Notes: generated by a model not told the origin, from the letters alone. A stretch of 64,000 nt of DNA from Sphingosinicella sp. CPCC 101087 (GCF_004151485.1 NZ_SBFF01000001.1:420526-484525); one strand, 5' to 3'. Positions 42,170 to 52,239 are shown, counted from the stretch's first letter. Made by a program: numbers and translations.

Positions 42170-43669
42170 ATGACCACTTTGGCGCCTATTGTATTGACCA
42201 GTTCCAGCGCCGCGTGGCCGCTGCGGATCGATCGCGAGTCCCGCGAGACATTGAGCGCACAGATCCAGGTCAGGCTGCGCGGGGCGATCCGGGCCGGGGC
42301 TTTGCGTTCAGGGGTGAAGCTGCCGTCGACGCGTTCGCTTGCCGGCCAGTTGGGCGTGTCGCGCCCATTGGTGGTCGAGGCCTATGCGCAACTGGCGGCC
42401 GAGGGCTATCTCGAGCTCCGGCGGGGCGCATGCCCGGTTGTGGCGGGCTTTGCCGCCCCGCCGCGCCAGGCGTCCCGAGCGCCGGCGGAGGAAGAGACGC
42501 CAATCCGCTTCGACCTGCGGCCGGCCATTCCCGACCTCGGGATGTTTCCGCGCCAGGCCTGGCTGCGAGCCGTTCGCGCGGCGCTCAACGGCATGACGGC
42601 CGAGGAGCTCGGCTATGGCGACCGCCACGGGGCGGTGCGATTGCGCAACGTGATCGCCGACTATCTCGGCCGGACACGCGGCGTGCTCGCCGATCCCGAT
42701 CTCGTCGTCGTCACCGGCGGGTTCGCCGAAGGCCGCGCCCTGTTCTGCCACGCGCTGCGCGCGAGAGGCATCGAACGGCTCGGCGTGGAGGACCCAAGCT
42801 ACAGCGACTGGGAAGGCGTCGACATGGCCGGTCTGCACCGAATCCCGATCGCCGTGGACTCGGCGGGGATCGACATCGCCGCCGCCGAGACATCGGCCGC
42901 GCAAGCGCTGTTCGTCACGCCGGCGCACCAGTTCCCGATCGGCGCCGTGCTCGGCGCCGAGCGCCGGTCCCGCCTCGTGAGCTGGCTCCGGGATCGCGAC
43001 GGCTTCGCACTCGAGGACGATTACGACGCAGAGTTCCGCTACGATCAGTCTCCAGTCGGGGCGTTGCAGGGTCTCGCACCGGACCGGATCGTCTATGCGG
43101 GGACGGTGAGCAAGACGCTGGCCCCAGGGCTCCGCCTGGGCTGGCTGGTCGTCCCGCCGGATCTCGCCGACCCGGTGAGGGCGATCCAGCGACGATGGAA
43201 TGCAGGCCCGCCGCGCATCGATCAGGCCGCGCTGGCGGCATTCATGGAGTCCGGCGCGTACGACCGGCACCTGCGCCGCATGCGCCGAGTCTATCGGCGC
43301 CGGCGCGACACGCTGATGGCGCTGCTCGCCGACAAGCTTCCAGAGGCGCGGTTCGAAGGGGTTGCCGCAGGCCTCCACATAACCTTGCGCCTGCCCGACG
43401 GCGCGGACGAGCTCGGCATCTGCACCGAGCTGCGGCGGCGCGGCGTCGCCGTCGAGGGGCTCAGTCGATATTCGATCCGGCCCTATGGGAGCGCTGCTCT
43501 GCTTCTCGGCTATGGGCGCGCATCCGAAAGCGGCCTGCGCGCTTCGGTGCAGGCCCTGGCGGAGGTCGTCTCAAGCCAGGGGGAGCAGGACCGCGGCACG
43601 GCGCGAACGGCGCCCGCGCGGCGCCGGGCGCCACCCGACCAGGGAAGAGCGCCGCATGCGGATGAATGA
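42170..43669 (+). CDS. MocR-family (GntR-HTH plus aminotransferase) PLP-dependent regulator
   Basis: A 499-residue fusion. The GntR winged helix is in residues 20-90 (GVKLPSTRSLAGQLGVSRPL, LAAEGYLELRRGA), a linker follows and then a type I aminotransferase domain with GYGDRHGAVRLRNVIADYLG, VVTGGFAEGRALF, EDDYDAEFRYDQSPVGALQG and the PLP Lys in AGTVSKTLAPGLRLGWLVVP. MocR proteins sense PLP or an amino compound. Its stop is 90 bp before the aryl-CoA operon and its own target is probably the divergent MFS gene. Confidence 0.95.
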   Translation: MTTLAPIVLTSSSAAWPLRIDRESRETLSAQIQVRLRGAIRAGALRSGVKLPSTRSLAGQLGVSRPLVVEAYAQLAAEGYLELRRGACPVVAGFAAPPRQASRAPAEEETPIRFDLRPAIPDLGMFPRQAWLRAVRAALNGMTAEELGYGDRHGAVRLRNVIADYLGRTRGVLADPDLVVVTGGFAEGRALFCHALRARGIERLGVEDPSYSDWEGVDMAGLHRIPIAVDSAGIDIAAAETSAAQALFVTPAHQFPIGAVLGAERRSRLVSWLRDRDGFALEDDYDAEFRYDQSPVGALQGLAPDRIVYAGTVSKTLAPGLRLGWLVVPPDLADPVRAIQRRWNAGPPRIDQAALAAFMESGAYDRHLRRMRRVYRRRRDTLMALLADKLPEARFEGVAAGLHITLRLPDGADELGICTELRRRGVAVEGLSRYSIRPYGSAALLLGYGRASESGLRASVQALAEVVSSQGEQDRGTARTAPARRRAPPDQGRAPHADE

Positions 43670-43704
43670 TTTCGGCACCCCCCCGGCCTGGCACCCGTGC
43701 GGGG

Positions 43705-43732
43705 TTGACCCAGCCGCATGGAACGATATTTT
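43705..43732 (+). promoter_or_regulatory. candidate sigma-70 promoter of the aryl-CoA operon
   Basis: TTGACC (43705-43710) and TATTTT (43727-43732) are separated by 16 bases, close to the consensus and unusually AT-rich for this GC-rich DNA. A start near 43739 would leave a leader of about 20 nt before the ATG at 43759. Confidence 0.5.
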
Positions 43733-43744
43733 AGCCTTAAAATA
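43727..43744. promoter_or_regulatory. AT-rich palindrome over the -10 element, likely MarR operator
   Basis: TATTTTAGCCTTAAAATA has perfect 7-bp arms TATTTTA / TAAAATA around GCCT. It covers the -10 box and the start region of the aryl-CoA operon, which encodes its own MarR regulator at 46876. MarR proteins bind such palindromes of 16-20 bp and repress by promoter occlusion. Confidence 0.52.
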
Positions 43745-43758
43745 AATTGGAGCCGAGA

Positions 43759-46050
43759 ATGCGCATCGCTTGCCTGGGCGGCGGACCCGCCGGGCTCTAT
43801 TTCGCGATTTCGATGAAACTGCGCGACCCGCAGCATCAGATCGACCTGTTCGAACGTAACCGGCCCGACGACACGTTCGGCTGGGGCGTCGTCTTCTCCG
43901 ATCAGACCGTCGACAATCTGATGGCGAACGACCCAGTCTCGGGTGGCGTGATCCGCGACGAATTCGCCCATTGGGACGATATCGACGTCCATATCCACGG
44001 ACAGCGCATCCGCTCTTCCGGCCACGGCTTCATCGGGATCGGCCGCAAGCGGCTGCTCGCCATCCTCCAAGCGCGGGCGCGCGAGCTCGGAGTCGCGCTC
44101 CATTTCGAGCATGAGGCGAGCGCCGATCTGGACGACTGGGCCGATTACGACCTGGTGATCGCCGCCGACGGCGCCAACAGCCGCATCCGCACCCGCTATG
44201 CCGATCATTTCGGGGTCGACATTCAGGTCCGGAAGAACAAATTCTTCTGGTTCGGCACGACCAAGGTGTTCGACGCCTTCACCTTCGCGTTCGAGCAGAC
44301 CGAGGCGGGGTGGGTCTGGGCCCACGCCTACCGCTTCGACCAGGATCACTCGACCTTCATCGTCGAGATGGCGCCCGACACATGGGCCCGGCTCGGCCTG
44401 AACGCGATGGACCAGCCCGAGGCGATCGCCTTGTGCGAGGGGATGTTCGCCAAGTATCTCGACGGGCAGCCGCTCGTGTCCAACGCGGCCCATCTGCCGG
44501 GACCTGAGGCCTGGCTGAACTTCCGCCGGATCGTCTGCGCGCGCTGGTCCCACCGCAACCTGATCCTCCTCGGCGACGCGGCGCACACCGCCCATTTTTC
44601 GATCGGATCCGGCACCAAGCTGGCGCTCGAGGACGCGATCAAGCTCGCCGAAGTGCTCAACCGGCCGGGGCTCGGACGCGAGCAGGCGCTCGAAGAGTAT
44701 CAGGCGGAGCGCAACCTGGAAGTGCTGAAGCTCCAGAACAGCGCCCGCAACTCGACCGAATGGTTCGAGACGCTGGACCGCTACCTGCATTTCGAGCCGA
44801 TCCAATTCGCTTATTCCCTGCTCACCCGCTCGCAGCGCGTCAGCCACGAGAATCTGCGACTGCGCGACAAAGCCTGGCTCGAAGGCGTCGAACGCTGGTT
44901 CCAGTCCAAGGCGCGCGGGCGGAAGGTGAACGAGCCGGCACCGCCCATGTTCGCACCGTTCCGGCTGCGCGAGATGGACCTCGAGAATCGCGTCGTCGTC
45001 TCGCCGATGGCGATGTATTCGGCCGTGGACGGCTGCCCGACCGACTTCCACCTCGTTCATTACGGCGCCCGCGCCGAGGGCGGCGCCGGCCTGGTCTATA
45101 CCGAGATGACCTGCGTCTCGCCGGAAGGCCGGATCACGCCGGGCTGCACCGGGCTCTATGCGCCCGACCATGTCGATGCGTGGAAGCGGATCGTCGATTT
45201 CGTCCACGCCCACAGCAAGGCCCGATTCTGCCTGCAGCTCGGCCATTCCGGCCCCAAGGGCTCCACCAAGGTCGGCTGGGAGGGCTATGACGTCCCGCTG
45301 GACGAAGGGAACTGGCCGGTGATGGCCGCTTCGGACGTGCCGTGGAGCCCCGACAACCAGGTGCCGCGGCCGATGACCCGCGCCGACATGGAGGCCGTGA
45401 TCGGCCAGTTCGTCGCCGCCACGCGCATGGGCCTGGAAGCGGGTTTCGACATGGTCGAACTGCACGCCGCGCACGGCTATCTGCTGTCGAGCTTCATCAC
45501 GCCCCTGACCAATCGCCGGACGGACGAATATGGCGGCAGCCTGGAAAACCGGATGCGTTTCCCGCTGGAAGTGTTCCGGGCGATGCGCGCAGCCTGGCCG
45601 GACGACCGGCCGATGTCGGTACGCATCTCCGCCAACGACTGGATGGGCGACCAGGGCGTGACTCCCGACGAGGCGGTCGAAATCGGCCGGGCCTTCGCCG
45701 AGGCCGGCGCCGACCTGATCGACGTGTCGGCTGGCCAGACCTGGGCCAATTGTCAGCCGGTCTACGGGCGCATGTTCCAGACGCCGTTCGCCGACCAGGT
45801 TCGTAACGAGGGCCGCCTGACCACCATGGCGGTCGGCAACATCTACGAGACCGACCATGTCAATTCGATCCTGGCCGCCGGCCGCGCCGACCTGGTCGCG
45901 CTCGCCCGGCCGCATCTGGTCGATCCGATGTGGACGCTGAGGGCGGCGGCGCAGCACGACTATCGCAAGGTGCACATTCCGCCGCCTTATATTGGCGGCG
46001 TGACCCAGCTTGCGCGCAACCTCCAGCGTGAGGCGGAGATGAAGGCGTGA
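43759..46050 (+). CDS. bifunctional FAD monooxygenase / OYE-type reductase (2-aminobenzoyl-CoA or salicylyl-CoA type)
   Basis: A 763-residue fusion. Residues 1-385 are a flavoprotein monooxygenase: [20 protein letters not shown] (FAD), [37 protein letters not shown] and [20 protein letters not shown]. Residues 395-763 are an old-yellow-enzyme domain: [60 protein letters not shown]. This architecture is that of 2-aminobenzoyl-CoA monooxygenase/reductase of Azoarcus, and of proteins named salicylyl-CoA 5-hydroxylase. It hydroxylates and then reduces the aromatic CoA thioester. SD GGAG precedes ATG 43759. First gene of the operon. Confidence 0.95.
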   Translation: MRIACLGGGPAGLYFAISMKLRDPQHQIDLFERNRPDDTFGWGVVFSDQTVDNLMANDPVSGGVIRDEFAHWDDIDVHIHGQRIRSSGHGFIGIGRKRLLAILQARARELGVALHFEHEASADLDDWADYDLVIAADGANSRIRTRYADHFGVDIQVRKNKFFWFGTTKVFDAFTFAFEQTEAGWVWAHAYRFDQDHSTFIVEMAPDTWARLGLNAMDQPEAIALCEGMFAKYLDGQPLVSNAAHLPGPEAWLNFRRIVCARWSHRNLILLGDAAHTAHFSIGSGTKLALEDAIKLAEVLNRPGLGREQALEEYQAERNLEVLKLQNSARNSTEWFETLDRYLHFEPIQFAYSLLTRSQRVSHENLRLRDKAWLEGVERWFQSKARGRKVNEPAPPMFAPFRLREMDLENRVVVSPMAMYSAVDGCPTDFHLVHYGARAEGGAGLVYTEMTCVSPEGRITPGCTGLYAPDHVDAWKRIVDFVHAHSKARFCLQLGHSGPKGSTKVGWEGYDVPLDEGNWPVMAASDVPWSPDNQVPRPMTRADMEAVIGQFVAATRMGLEAGFDMVELHAAHGYLLSSFITPLTNRRTDEYGGSLENRMRFPLEVFRAMRAAWPDDRPMSVRISANDWMGDQGVTPDEAVEIGRAFAEAGADLIDVSAGQTWANCQPVYGRMFQTPFADQVRNEGRLTTMAVGNIYETDHVNSILAAGRADLVALARPHLVDPMWTLRAAAQHDYRKVHIPPPYIGGVTQLARNLQREAEMKA

Positions 46051-46117
46051 CGGCGCGCGCCCCATCGCCCCCTTCCGCGACTGCCGCCACCGCGAAGCGT
46101 TGGAAGAGCGAGGGCGC

Positions 46118-46879
46118 GTGAGGCTGGCCGGTCACCATGCGCTGATCACCGGGGCCGGCACCGGCATCGGCGCCGCCATCGCCCGGGTCCTCGCCGCCGA
46201 GGGCGCGAAGCTGACCCTGGTCGGGCGGCGGCGGGAGAAGCTGGAGGAAGTCGGAGCCGGGAGTCCCGACGCTTTGGTTGCGCCGGCCGACGTCACGCGC
46301 CGGGACGAGGTCGAGCGCTGCTTCGCCCTCGCCCGGGACGCGCAGGGGCCCGTGACGATCCTGGTCAACAATGCCGGGGCGGCCGAGAGCGCGCCCTTCG
46401 CCGAGGTCGACGAAGGGCTGTGGCGCCGGCTGATGGCCGTCAACCTCGACGCCCTGCTCCATTGCTGCCAGGCGGCGCTTCCGGACCTGATCGAGGCCGA
46501 GGCGGGGCGGATCGTGACGATCGCCTCGACCGCGGGGCTCAAGGGATATGCCTATAGCGCCCCTTATGTGGCGGCGAAGCATGGCGCGGTGGGCCTCACC
46601 CGCGCGCTCGCCGCCGAGCTGGCGCGCACGAACGTGACCGTGAATGCGGTCTGTCCCGGCTTCACCGACACCGACATCCTCGCCGAGGCGATCGACAATA
46701 TTCGAGCAAGGACCGGCCGCAGCGCGGAGCAGGCGCGCGCGGAGCTGGAGCGGTTCAACCCGCAGCGGCGACTGATCAGTCCCGAGGAGGTCGCCGCGAC
46801 CGTGGCATGGCTTTGCCTCCCGGAGAGCCGGTCGGTCACCGGCCAGGCGATCGCCGTGGCGGGAGGAGAAGTGACGTGA
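46118..46879 (+). CDS. SDR dehydrogenase of the aryl-CoA operon
   Basis: A 253-residue short-chain dehydrogenase. HHALITGAGTGIGAAIARVL is the cofactor loop, ILVNNAGAAESAPFAEVDEG the NNAG motif, and S-Y-K is in TIASTAGLKGYAYSAPYVAAK. In this pathway it should oxidise a hydroxyacyl-CoA ring intermediate with NAD(P). GTG 46118 is chosen; a TTG 18 bases earlier is possible. The stop overlaps the MarR GTG (GTGA, 46876-46879). Confidence 0.92.
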   Translation: MRLAGHHALITGAGTGIGAAIARVLAAEGAKLTLVGRRREKLEEVGAGSPDALVAPADVTRRDEVERCFALARDAQGPVTILVNNAGAAESAPFAEVDEGLWRRLMAVNLDALLHCCQAALPDLIEAEAGRIVTIASTAGLKGYAYSAPYVAAKHGAVGLTRALAAELARTNVTVNAVCPGFTDTDILAEAIDNIRARTGRSAEQARAELERFNPQRRLISPEEVAATVAWLCLPESRSVTGQAIAVAGGEVT

Positions 46880-47370
46880 ACCGGGCGGTGTCGATCCGGG
46901 AGAAGCATGACGGCGCGCTCGGCGACCGCTCGAGCGTGCGGGTCTGGCTCAGGATGCTGAGCTGCACCATGGCGATCGAGAAGGAGGTGCAGCGCCGCTT
47001 CGCCGCACTCGGCGTGACGCTGCCGCGCTTCGACGTGCTGGCCGCGCTCGACCGGAATTCGGAGATGACGATGGGCGCCTTGTCCCAGGCGCTGCTCGTG
47101 TCGAACGGCAACGTCACCCAGCTGGTGCAGAAGCTGGTCCGCGACGGGCTGGTCGAGATGCGCAAGCCGCCCGCGGACCGCCGGTCGTCGATCGTCCGGC
47201 TGACGCCGGAGGGCCGCGAAACCTTCGCCCGGCTCGCCCGCGCCCACCAGGACTGGATCGACGAGTTGCTCGGCGGCCTCGACTTCACCCAGCGTGAGCG
47301 GCTCTATGTCTCGCTGGGCGTGCTCAAGACGTCGATCGCCGGCGCGCCGGCCCAGAGGAAAGCGAAATGA
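46876..47370 (+). CDS. MarR-family regulator of the aryl-CoA operon
   Basis: A 164-residue MarR repressor. The winged helix is in [40 protein letters not shown] and [20 protein letters not shown]. Similar proteins in aromatic acid loci (such as BadR/CouR type) release DNA on binding the acyl-CoA ligand, so a pathway CoA thioester is the likely inducer. GTG start overlapping the SDR stop, and its own stop overlaps the next gene ATG. Candidate operator at 43727-43744. Confidence 0.93.
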   Translation: MNRAVSIREKHDGALGDRSSVRVWLRMLSCTMAIEKEVQRRFAALGVTLPRFDVLAALDRNSEMTMGALSQALLVSNGNVTQLVQKLVRDGLVEMRKPPADRRSSIVRLTPEGRETFARLARAHQDWIDELLGGLDFTQRERLYVSLGVLKTSIAGAPAQRKAK

Positions 47371-48176
47371 CTCCACAGGACTTCCAGCCGCGCCACTTCC
47401 GGTGGGACTATGCCGACGGCGTCGCCACGGTGACGCTGGACCGGCCGGAGCGCAAGAATCCCCTCACCTTCGAATCCTATGCCGAGCTTCGCGACCTGTT
47501 CCGCGACCTCGTTTATGCGCAGGAGGTGAAGGCGGTGGTGGTGAACGGCGCAGGCGGAAACTTCAGCTCGGGCGGCGACGTGCACGAGATTATCGGGCCG
47601 CTGACCGAGCGGACCATGCCAGGCCTGCTCGAATTCACGCGGATGACCGGCGACCTGGTCAAGGCGATGCGCGCCTGCCCGCAGCCGATCGTCGCCGCCA
47701 TCGACGGCGTCTGCGTCGGCGCCGGCGCGATCGTGGCGATGGCATCCGACATCAGGATCGCGACTCCCGAGGCGAAGACCGCCTTCCTCTTCTCCCGCGT
47801 CGGGCTTGCCGGATGCGACATGGGCGCCTGCGCGATCCTGCCGCGGATCATCGGGCAGGGGCGTGCCTCCGAGCTGCTGTTCACCGGGCGAACGATGAGC
47901 GCCGAGGAAGGCGAACGGTGGGGCTTTCACAACCGGCTGGTGCCGGCCGAGCGGCTCGTCGAGGAAGCGACCGCTTTGGCGCGCTCGCTCGCGGCAGGTC
48001 CGACCTTCGCCCACGGTATCACCAAGACCCAGCTCAACACCGAATGGGCGGTGAGCCTGGAGACGGCGATCGAGATGGAAGCGCAGGCCCAGGCGATCTG
48101 CATGGCGACGCAGGATTTCCGAAGGGCGTTCGAGGCGTTCGCGGCGAAGAGGAAGCCGGAGTTCGAGGGCAATTGA
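47367..48176 (+). CDS. enoyl-CoA hydratase/isomerase of the aryl-CoA operon
   Basis: A 269-residue crotonase. [20 protein letters not shown] is the N-terminal strand, [20 protein letters not shown] and [20 protein letters not shown] give the oxyanion-hole and active-site region with [20 protein letters not shown] in the C-terminal part. It should hydrate or open the ring of an alicyclic enoyl-CoA. ATG overlaps the MarR stop (ATGA). Confidence 0.95.
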   Translation: MTPQDFQPRHFRWDYADGVATVTLDRPERKNPLTFESYAELRDLFRDLVYAQEVKAVVVNGAGGNFSSGGDVHEIIGPLTERTMPGLLEFTRMTGDLVKAMRACPQPIVAAIDGVCVGAGAIVAMASDIRIATPEAKTAFLFSRVGLAGCDMGACAILPRIIGQGRASELLFTGRTMSAEEGERWGFHNRLVPAERLVEEATALARSLAAGPTFAHGITKTQLNTEWAVSLETAIEMEAQAQAICMATQDFRRAFEAFAAKRKPEFEGN

Positions 48177-49342
48177 TGGCCGACCGCGACTTTCTCGAAT
48201 GGCCCTTCTTCGACGACGGGCACCGTGCGCTGGCCGAGGGACTGGAGGATTGGTGCTCGGTCCATCTCGCGCGCGCTCATGCCGGCGACGTCGACGCGGA
48301 GTGCCGGGCGCTGGTGCGCCTGCTGGGCCAGGGGGGCTGGCTTCGCTACTGCGTTCCGGCGTCTCATGGCGGCGTGCACGAGACTCTGGACGTCCGCTCG
48401 CTCGCTTTGATCCGGGAGACGCTGGCGCGCCATGACGGCCTGGCCGACTTCGCCTTCGCGATGCAGGGGCTGGGCTCCGGCGCGATCAGCCTGTTCGGCA
48501 CCGAGGCGCAGAAGGCGGCTTATCTTCCCGCGGTCGCCGCCGGCGACAAGATCGCCGCCTTCGCCTTGACCGAGCCTGAGAGCGGATCCGACGTGGCCAG
48601 CATCGCCACGACGGCGGAGCAGGGCCGCGAAGGCTATACGGTCAACGGCGCGAAGACCTACATTTCCAACGGCGGGATCGCGGATTTCTACCTGCTATTC
48701 GCGCGCACCGGCGAAGCGCCCGGCGCGAAGGGGCTCTCCGCCTTCATCGTCGATGCGGACCGGCCGGGCCTCGATGCGAGCGAGCGGATCTCGGTCATCG
48801 CACCCCATCCCCTCGCCACTCTGCGCTTCACGAACATGCCGCTCGGGCACGACGCACTGCTCGGCGAGCGCGGCCGGGGCTTCGCCCATGCCATGGCGAC
48901 GCTCGACGTCTTTCGTACGACGGTGGGCGCGGCGGCTTTGGGCTTCGCGCGACGCGCGCTCGACGAGGCGACGGCGCGCGCCCTCGCCCGCCGGCTCGGT
49001 CAGGGCGTGCTGGCCGACAATGCGATCGTCCAGTCGATGCTCGCCGAGATGGTGCTCGACGTCGAGACCTCCGCGCTTCTGGTCTATCGCGCCGCCTGGC
49101 TGCGCGACGTGAAGGGTCGGCGCAACAGCCGCGAGGCGGCGCTGGCCAAGCTTCATGCCACGGATTCCGCCCAGCAGGTGATCGACAAGGCCGTCCAGAT
49201 CTTCGGCGGGCTCGGGGTCACGCAGGGCGTGCCGGTCGAAGGCCTTTATCGCGAGATAAGGGCGCTCAGGATCTACGAAGGAGCATCGGAGGTGCAGAAG
49301 GTGGTAATCGCCCGTCATCATCTGGCGGAGCGGCGGTCGTGA
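48176..49342 (+). CDS. acyl-CoA dehydrogenase of the aryl-CoA operon
   Basis: A 388-residue flavin dehydrogenase. [20 protein letters not shown] is the FAD-binding signature, [20 protein letters not shown] the substrate strand, [20 protein letters not shown] the C-terminal signature and [18 protein letters not shown] carries the catalytic Glu region. It should introduce a double bond into an alicyclic acyl-CoA or its ring-opened product; an ETF is needed from elsewhere. ATG overlaps the preceding stop (TGATG). Confidence 0.95.
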   Translation: MADRDFLEWPFFDDGHRALAEGLEDWCSVHLARAHAGDVDAECRALVRLLGQGGWLRYCVPASHGGVHETLDVRSLALIRETLARHDGLADFAFAMQGLGSGAISLFGTEAQKAAYLPAVAAGDKIAAFALTEPESGSDVASIATTAEQGREGYTVNGAKTYISNGGIADFYLLFARTGEAPGAKGLSAFIVDADRPGLDASERISVIAPHPLATLRFTNMPLGHDALLGERGRGFAHAMATLDVFRTTVGAAALGFARRALDEATARALARRLGQGVLADNAIVQSMLAEMVLDVETSALLVYRAAWLRDVKGRRNSREAALAKLHATDSAQQVIDKAVQIFGGLGVTQGVPVEGLYREIRALRIYEGASEVQKVVIARHHLAERRS

Positions 49343-49734
49343 GAGCGCTGCTTCCCGAAGGGTGGCCGCGCCCGAAAGGCTATTCGAACGCCATTTCGGC
49401 GCGCGGGCGGACCATCTTCACGGCCGGGCTGATCGGATGGGACGCGTCCGAACGGCTGACCGCCGAGGATCTTGCCGGGCAGTTCCGGCAGGTGCTTGCC
49501 AATTTGAAGGCCATCCTCGCCGTGGACGGCGCCGGACCGGAGCATGTCGTGCGCATGACCTGGTACGTGACCGACATCGGCGAATATCGCTCGAGCCTCG
49601 GCGAAATCGGCGCCGCCTATCGCGAGGCGATGGGAAAGAACTTCCCCGCCATGGCGGTGGTGGAGGTGGGCGCCCTCGTCGAGCCCGGAGCCAAGATCGA
49701 GATCGAGACCATCGCGGTGGTGCCCGAGCCATGA
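49339..49734 (+). CDS. RidA-family protein lacking the catalytic arginine
   Basis: A 131-residue YjgF/YER057c/UK114 fold: [39 protein letters not shown] and [17 protein letters not shown]. The catalytic Arg of RidA (VEVARL in E. coli) is VEVGAL here, which places it outside the active RidA group of imine deaminases. In an aminobenzoyl-CoA pathway a protein acting on an enamine or imine would make sense, so either it uses other residues or it has another function. GTG start overlapping the dehydrogenase stop (GTGA). Confidence 0.93.
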   Translation: MRALLPEGWPRPKGYSNAISARGRTIFTAGLIGWDASERLTAEDLAGQFRQVLANLKAILAVDGAGPEHVVRMTWYVTDIGEYRSSLGEIGAAYREAMGKNFPAMAVVEVGALVEPGAKIEIETIAVVPEP

Positions 49735-51353
49735 TGACCGCGCATGTCGACACCTTCATTCGCGACAGGCTCCCGCCGCTCGCGCTTCAGCCCGAATTCC
49801 GGTTCGACCTGCCCGAGCTGCAATATCCCGAGACGCTCAATGCCGCGGTCGAACTGATCGGCGCCGGCGATCCGGCCAGCCTGGCGGTGCTGAACGATGC
49901 CGGGCGCTGGACCTATGCCGCGATGAGGGACCTCTCAGACCGGATCGCGCGGCTGCTGGTCGAGGAAGAGAAGCTGGTGCCGGGCAACCGCGTGCTGCTG
50001 CGCGGCCCCAACAATGCGATGCTGTTCGCCGCCTGGCTGGGCGTCCTCAAGGCGGGCGGTATCGTCGTGGCGACCATGCCCATGCTGCGCGGCGGCGAGA
50101 TCGCGACCATCCTCGAGCGGGCGCAGATCAGCCACGCCATCGTCGATTCACGCTGCCTGGAAGATTATGCGGCCGGCGCCGCCAAGGCGGGAACCGTGCG
50201 ATCGCTGCTGAGCTATGACGGTGATGCCGGCACGGGGGCGCTCGAACGGCGTCTCGAGGCGGTCGCGCCCGACTTCGCACCGGTGCAGACACATCGCGAC
50301 GACGTCGCTTTGGTCGCCTTCACCTCCGGCACCACCGGCCGGCCGAAAGGCTGCGTCCATTATCATCGCGACGTGCTCGCCAGCGCCGACAGCTTCGCGC
50401 GCTACGTGCTGATGCCGCAGCCCGGCGACCGCTGGGCCTCGTCGGCGCCGATCGCCTTCACCTTCGGGCTCGGCATGCTGCTCACCTTCCCCTGGCGCTT
50501 CGGCGGCACGGCGGTGACGATCGAGACGCCCGGGCCGAAGCCCCTGCTCGAGGCGGTGGAGCGCCATGGCGTTACCACACTCGCCACGGCGCCGACCGCC
50601 TACAAGGCCATGCTCGGTGCCGTTGGAGAGCATGACATCGAGTCGCTGCGCACCTGCGTATCGGCGGGCGAGCATCTGCCGGCCGCGACCTGGCACGCCT
50701 GGCGCGAGGCGACGGGCTTGCGGATCGTCGACGGGATCGGCGCCACCGAGATGATGCACGTCTTCATCTCCGCCTCGGGCGACGACATCAGGCCTGGCGC
50801 GACCGGCAAGGCCGTGCCGGGCTATGTGGCGACGGTGCTGGACGAAGGGAACCGGCCGATGACGAGCGGCACCGGCCGGCTCGCGATCAAGGGGCCGACG
50901 GGCTGCCGCTATTTCGACGATGAACGCCAGAAGGACTATGTCGTCGACGGCTGGAACGTCACCGGCGACACCTATCGCAAGGATGAGGACGGCTATTTCT
51001 GGTACGTCGCCCGCTCCGACGACATGATCGTCTCGTCGGGCTACAATATCGCCGCGCCGGAGGTGGAGAATGCGCTCTACGCGCACGCCGCGGTGCAGGA
51101 ATGCGCGGTCGTCGGGACCCCCTGTCCCGAGCGGGGCCAGAAGGTGAAGGCGTTCGTCGTGGCGGCCGAGGGGCACGAGCCGGGCGAGGCGCTCGCCCGG
51201 GCCCTACAGGCCCATGTGAAGACGTCGATAGCGCCCTACAAATATCCACGCGAGGTGGAGTTCGTGACGGCGCTGCCGAAGACCGCGACCGGCAAGCTGA
51301 AGAGGTTCGCGCTGCGGGAGCAAGGCGGCAGGCACGACGGCGGAGCGGCCTGA
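49731..51353 (+). CDS. benzoate/2-aminobenzoate-type CoA ligase
   Basis: A 540-residue adenylate-forming ligase. The P-loop is VAFTSGTTGRPKGCVHYHRD near residue 195, A5 is VDGIGATEMMHVFISASGDD, A7/A8 DGWNVTGDTYRKDEDGYFWY and RSDDMIVSSGYNIAAPEVEN, and A10 LPKTATGKLKRFALRE with the catalytic Lys. The H-V-F after GATEMM and the overall spacing are like benzoate-CoA ligases. It supplies the aryl-CoA for the monooxygenase/reductase. ATG overlaps the RidA stop (ATGA). Last gene of the operon. Confidence 0.95.
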   Translation: MMTAHVDTFIRDRLPPLALQPEFRFDLPELQYPETLNAAVELIGAGDPASLAVLNDAGRWTYAAMRDLSDRIARLLVEEEKLVPGNRVLLRGPNNAMLFAAWLGVLKAGGIVVATMPMLRGGEIATILERAQISHAIVDSRCLEDYAAGAAKAGTVRSLLSYDGDAGTGALERRLEAVAPDFAPVQTHRDDVALVAFTSGTTGRPKGCVHYHRDVLASADSFARYVLMPQPGDRWASSAPIAFTFGLGMLLTFPWRFGGTAVTIETPGPKPLLEAVERHGVTTLATAPTAYKAMLGAVGEHDIESLRTCVSAGEHLPAATWHAWREATGLRIVDGIGATEMMHVFISASGDDIRPGATGKAVPGYVATVLDEGNRPMTSGTGRLAIKGPTGCRYFDDERQKDYVVDGWNVTGDTYRKDEDGYFWYVARSDDMIVSSGYNIAAPEVENALYAHAAVQECAVVGTPCPERGQKVKAFVVAAEGHEPGEALARALQAHVKTSIAPYKYPREVEFVTALPKTATGKLKRFALREQGGRHDGGAA

Positions 51354-51492
51354 ACGCGGCTGCGCGCGCCTTTGCGGCTCGCAGGGACAGCTCGTCGTCC
51401 GCTCCGACCAGAAGCGCGCCTTACCCATTGCAAGGCGGTCCGATGGCCTGGGAAGGCTGGCGGATTTGCGGAGCGGCTTCTAAGTTCGCCGC

Positions 51493-52194
51493 TTGATTGC
51501 CTTCTCGCATCTTTGGCCGTGGATCGGGCTCGGCCTGGCCGTATTGCTGCTCGCCGCCCTGCTCCTCGGCGATCTGCGCAGGGATCGCGCGGTGCCGCGC
51601 ACGCGCGACATGGTGTGGCTCGCCTGGGCGGCCGTCGCGGCCTATCTGCTCCACCAGTTCGAAGAACATGGCGTGGATGCGCAAGGCACGCCCTACGCAT
51701 TTCGCGGCCTGCTCTGCGCCGCCACCGGATTCGCCGACGCCGCCGCCTGTCCGATCCCGGAGGCCTTCATCACGGCAGTGAACATTCCCGTCGTGTGGCT
51801 GGCCGGGCCGATCGCCGCCCTTCTGGGACGCCGCTGGCCAGCCCTCGCGCTCAGCTGGTTCAGCGTGCCGGCGGTCAATGCGTTCGCGCACATCGTACCC
51901 GCAGTGACCGCCGGAACCTATGTTCCGGGCCTGCTCACCGCGGTCCTGCTGTTCCTGCCGCTCTCGCTTTGGACCTTCGGTCTCGCGCTGCGGCGGCCGG
52001 ACCTCGGATGGCCTGTGGTAATCGCCACGATCGTCGGCGGCGTGGCGGTGCATGCGGTGCTGATGCTTTCGCTCAAGGCGTATCTCGCCGGTTGGCTTGG
52101 CGAAACCACCCTGATCGCCGTCCAGATCGTCAACCCGGCGATTCCGATCCTGCTGGTCGCCGTCGTGGCGCGCCGAAGGCCCTTGCCGACCTGA
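51493..52194 (+). CDS. HXXEE-domain membrane protein
   Basis: A 233-residue protein with six or seven transmembrane helices and the family motif HQFEEHGVDA near residue 54; FSVPAVNAFAHIVPAVTAGT is the second conserved patch with His in a membrane helix. Function unknown; metal binding by the His/Glu residues seems likely. The start is TTG 51493, since no ATG or GTG precedes the first helix; the following Met codons would truncate it. Start therefore uncertain. Confidence 0.85.
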   Translation: MIAFSHLWPWIGLGLAVLLLAALLLGDLRRDRAVPRTRDMVWLAWAAVAAYLLHQFEEHGVDAQGTPYAFRGLLCAATGFADAAACPIPEAFITAVNIPVVWLAGPIAALLGRRWPALALSWFSVPAVNAFAHIVPAVTAGTYVPGLLTAVLLFLPLSLWTFGLALRRPDLGWPVVIATIVGGVAVHAVLMLSLKAYLAGWLGETTLIAVQIVNPAIPILLVAVVARRRPLPT

Positions 52195-52204
52195 TGCGGA
52201 GTGC

Positions 52205-52231
52205 GGCGCGGAACGGCCCGCATTCCGCGCC
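52205..52231. terminator. 9-bp hairpin between convergent genes
   Basis: GGCGCGGAA and TTCCGCGCC pair perfectly around CGGCCCGCA. It fills the 45-bp gap between the convergent HXXEE and DUF899 genes and may end transcription from both sides; there is no T-run. Confidence 0.42.
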
Positions 52232-52239
52232 GGCCCCGT

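Noticed and set aside
40921..43665. 914-residue open frame on the plus strand
   Set aside because: It runs antisense to the MFS gene and then out of frame through the MocR gene; composition is Arg/Gly-rich with no family resemblance.
43510..46065. 851-residue open frame on the minus strand
   Set aside because: Fully antisense to the monooxygenase/reductase gene, a common GC-rich shadow.
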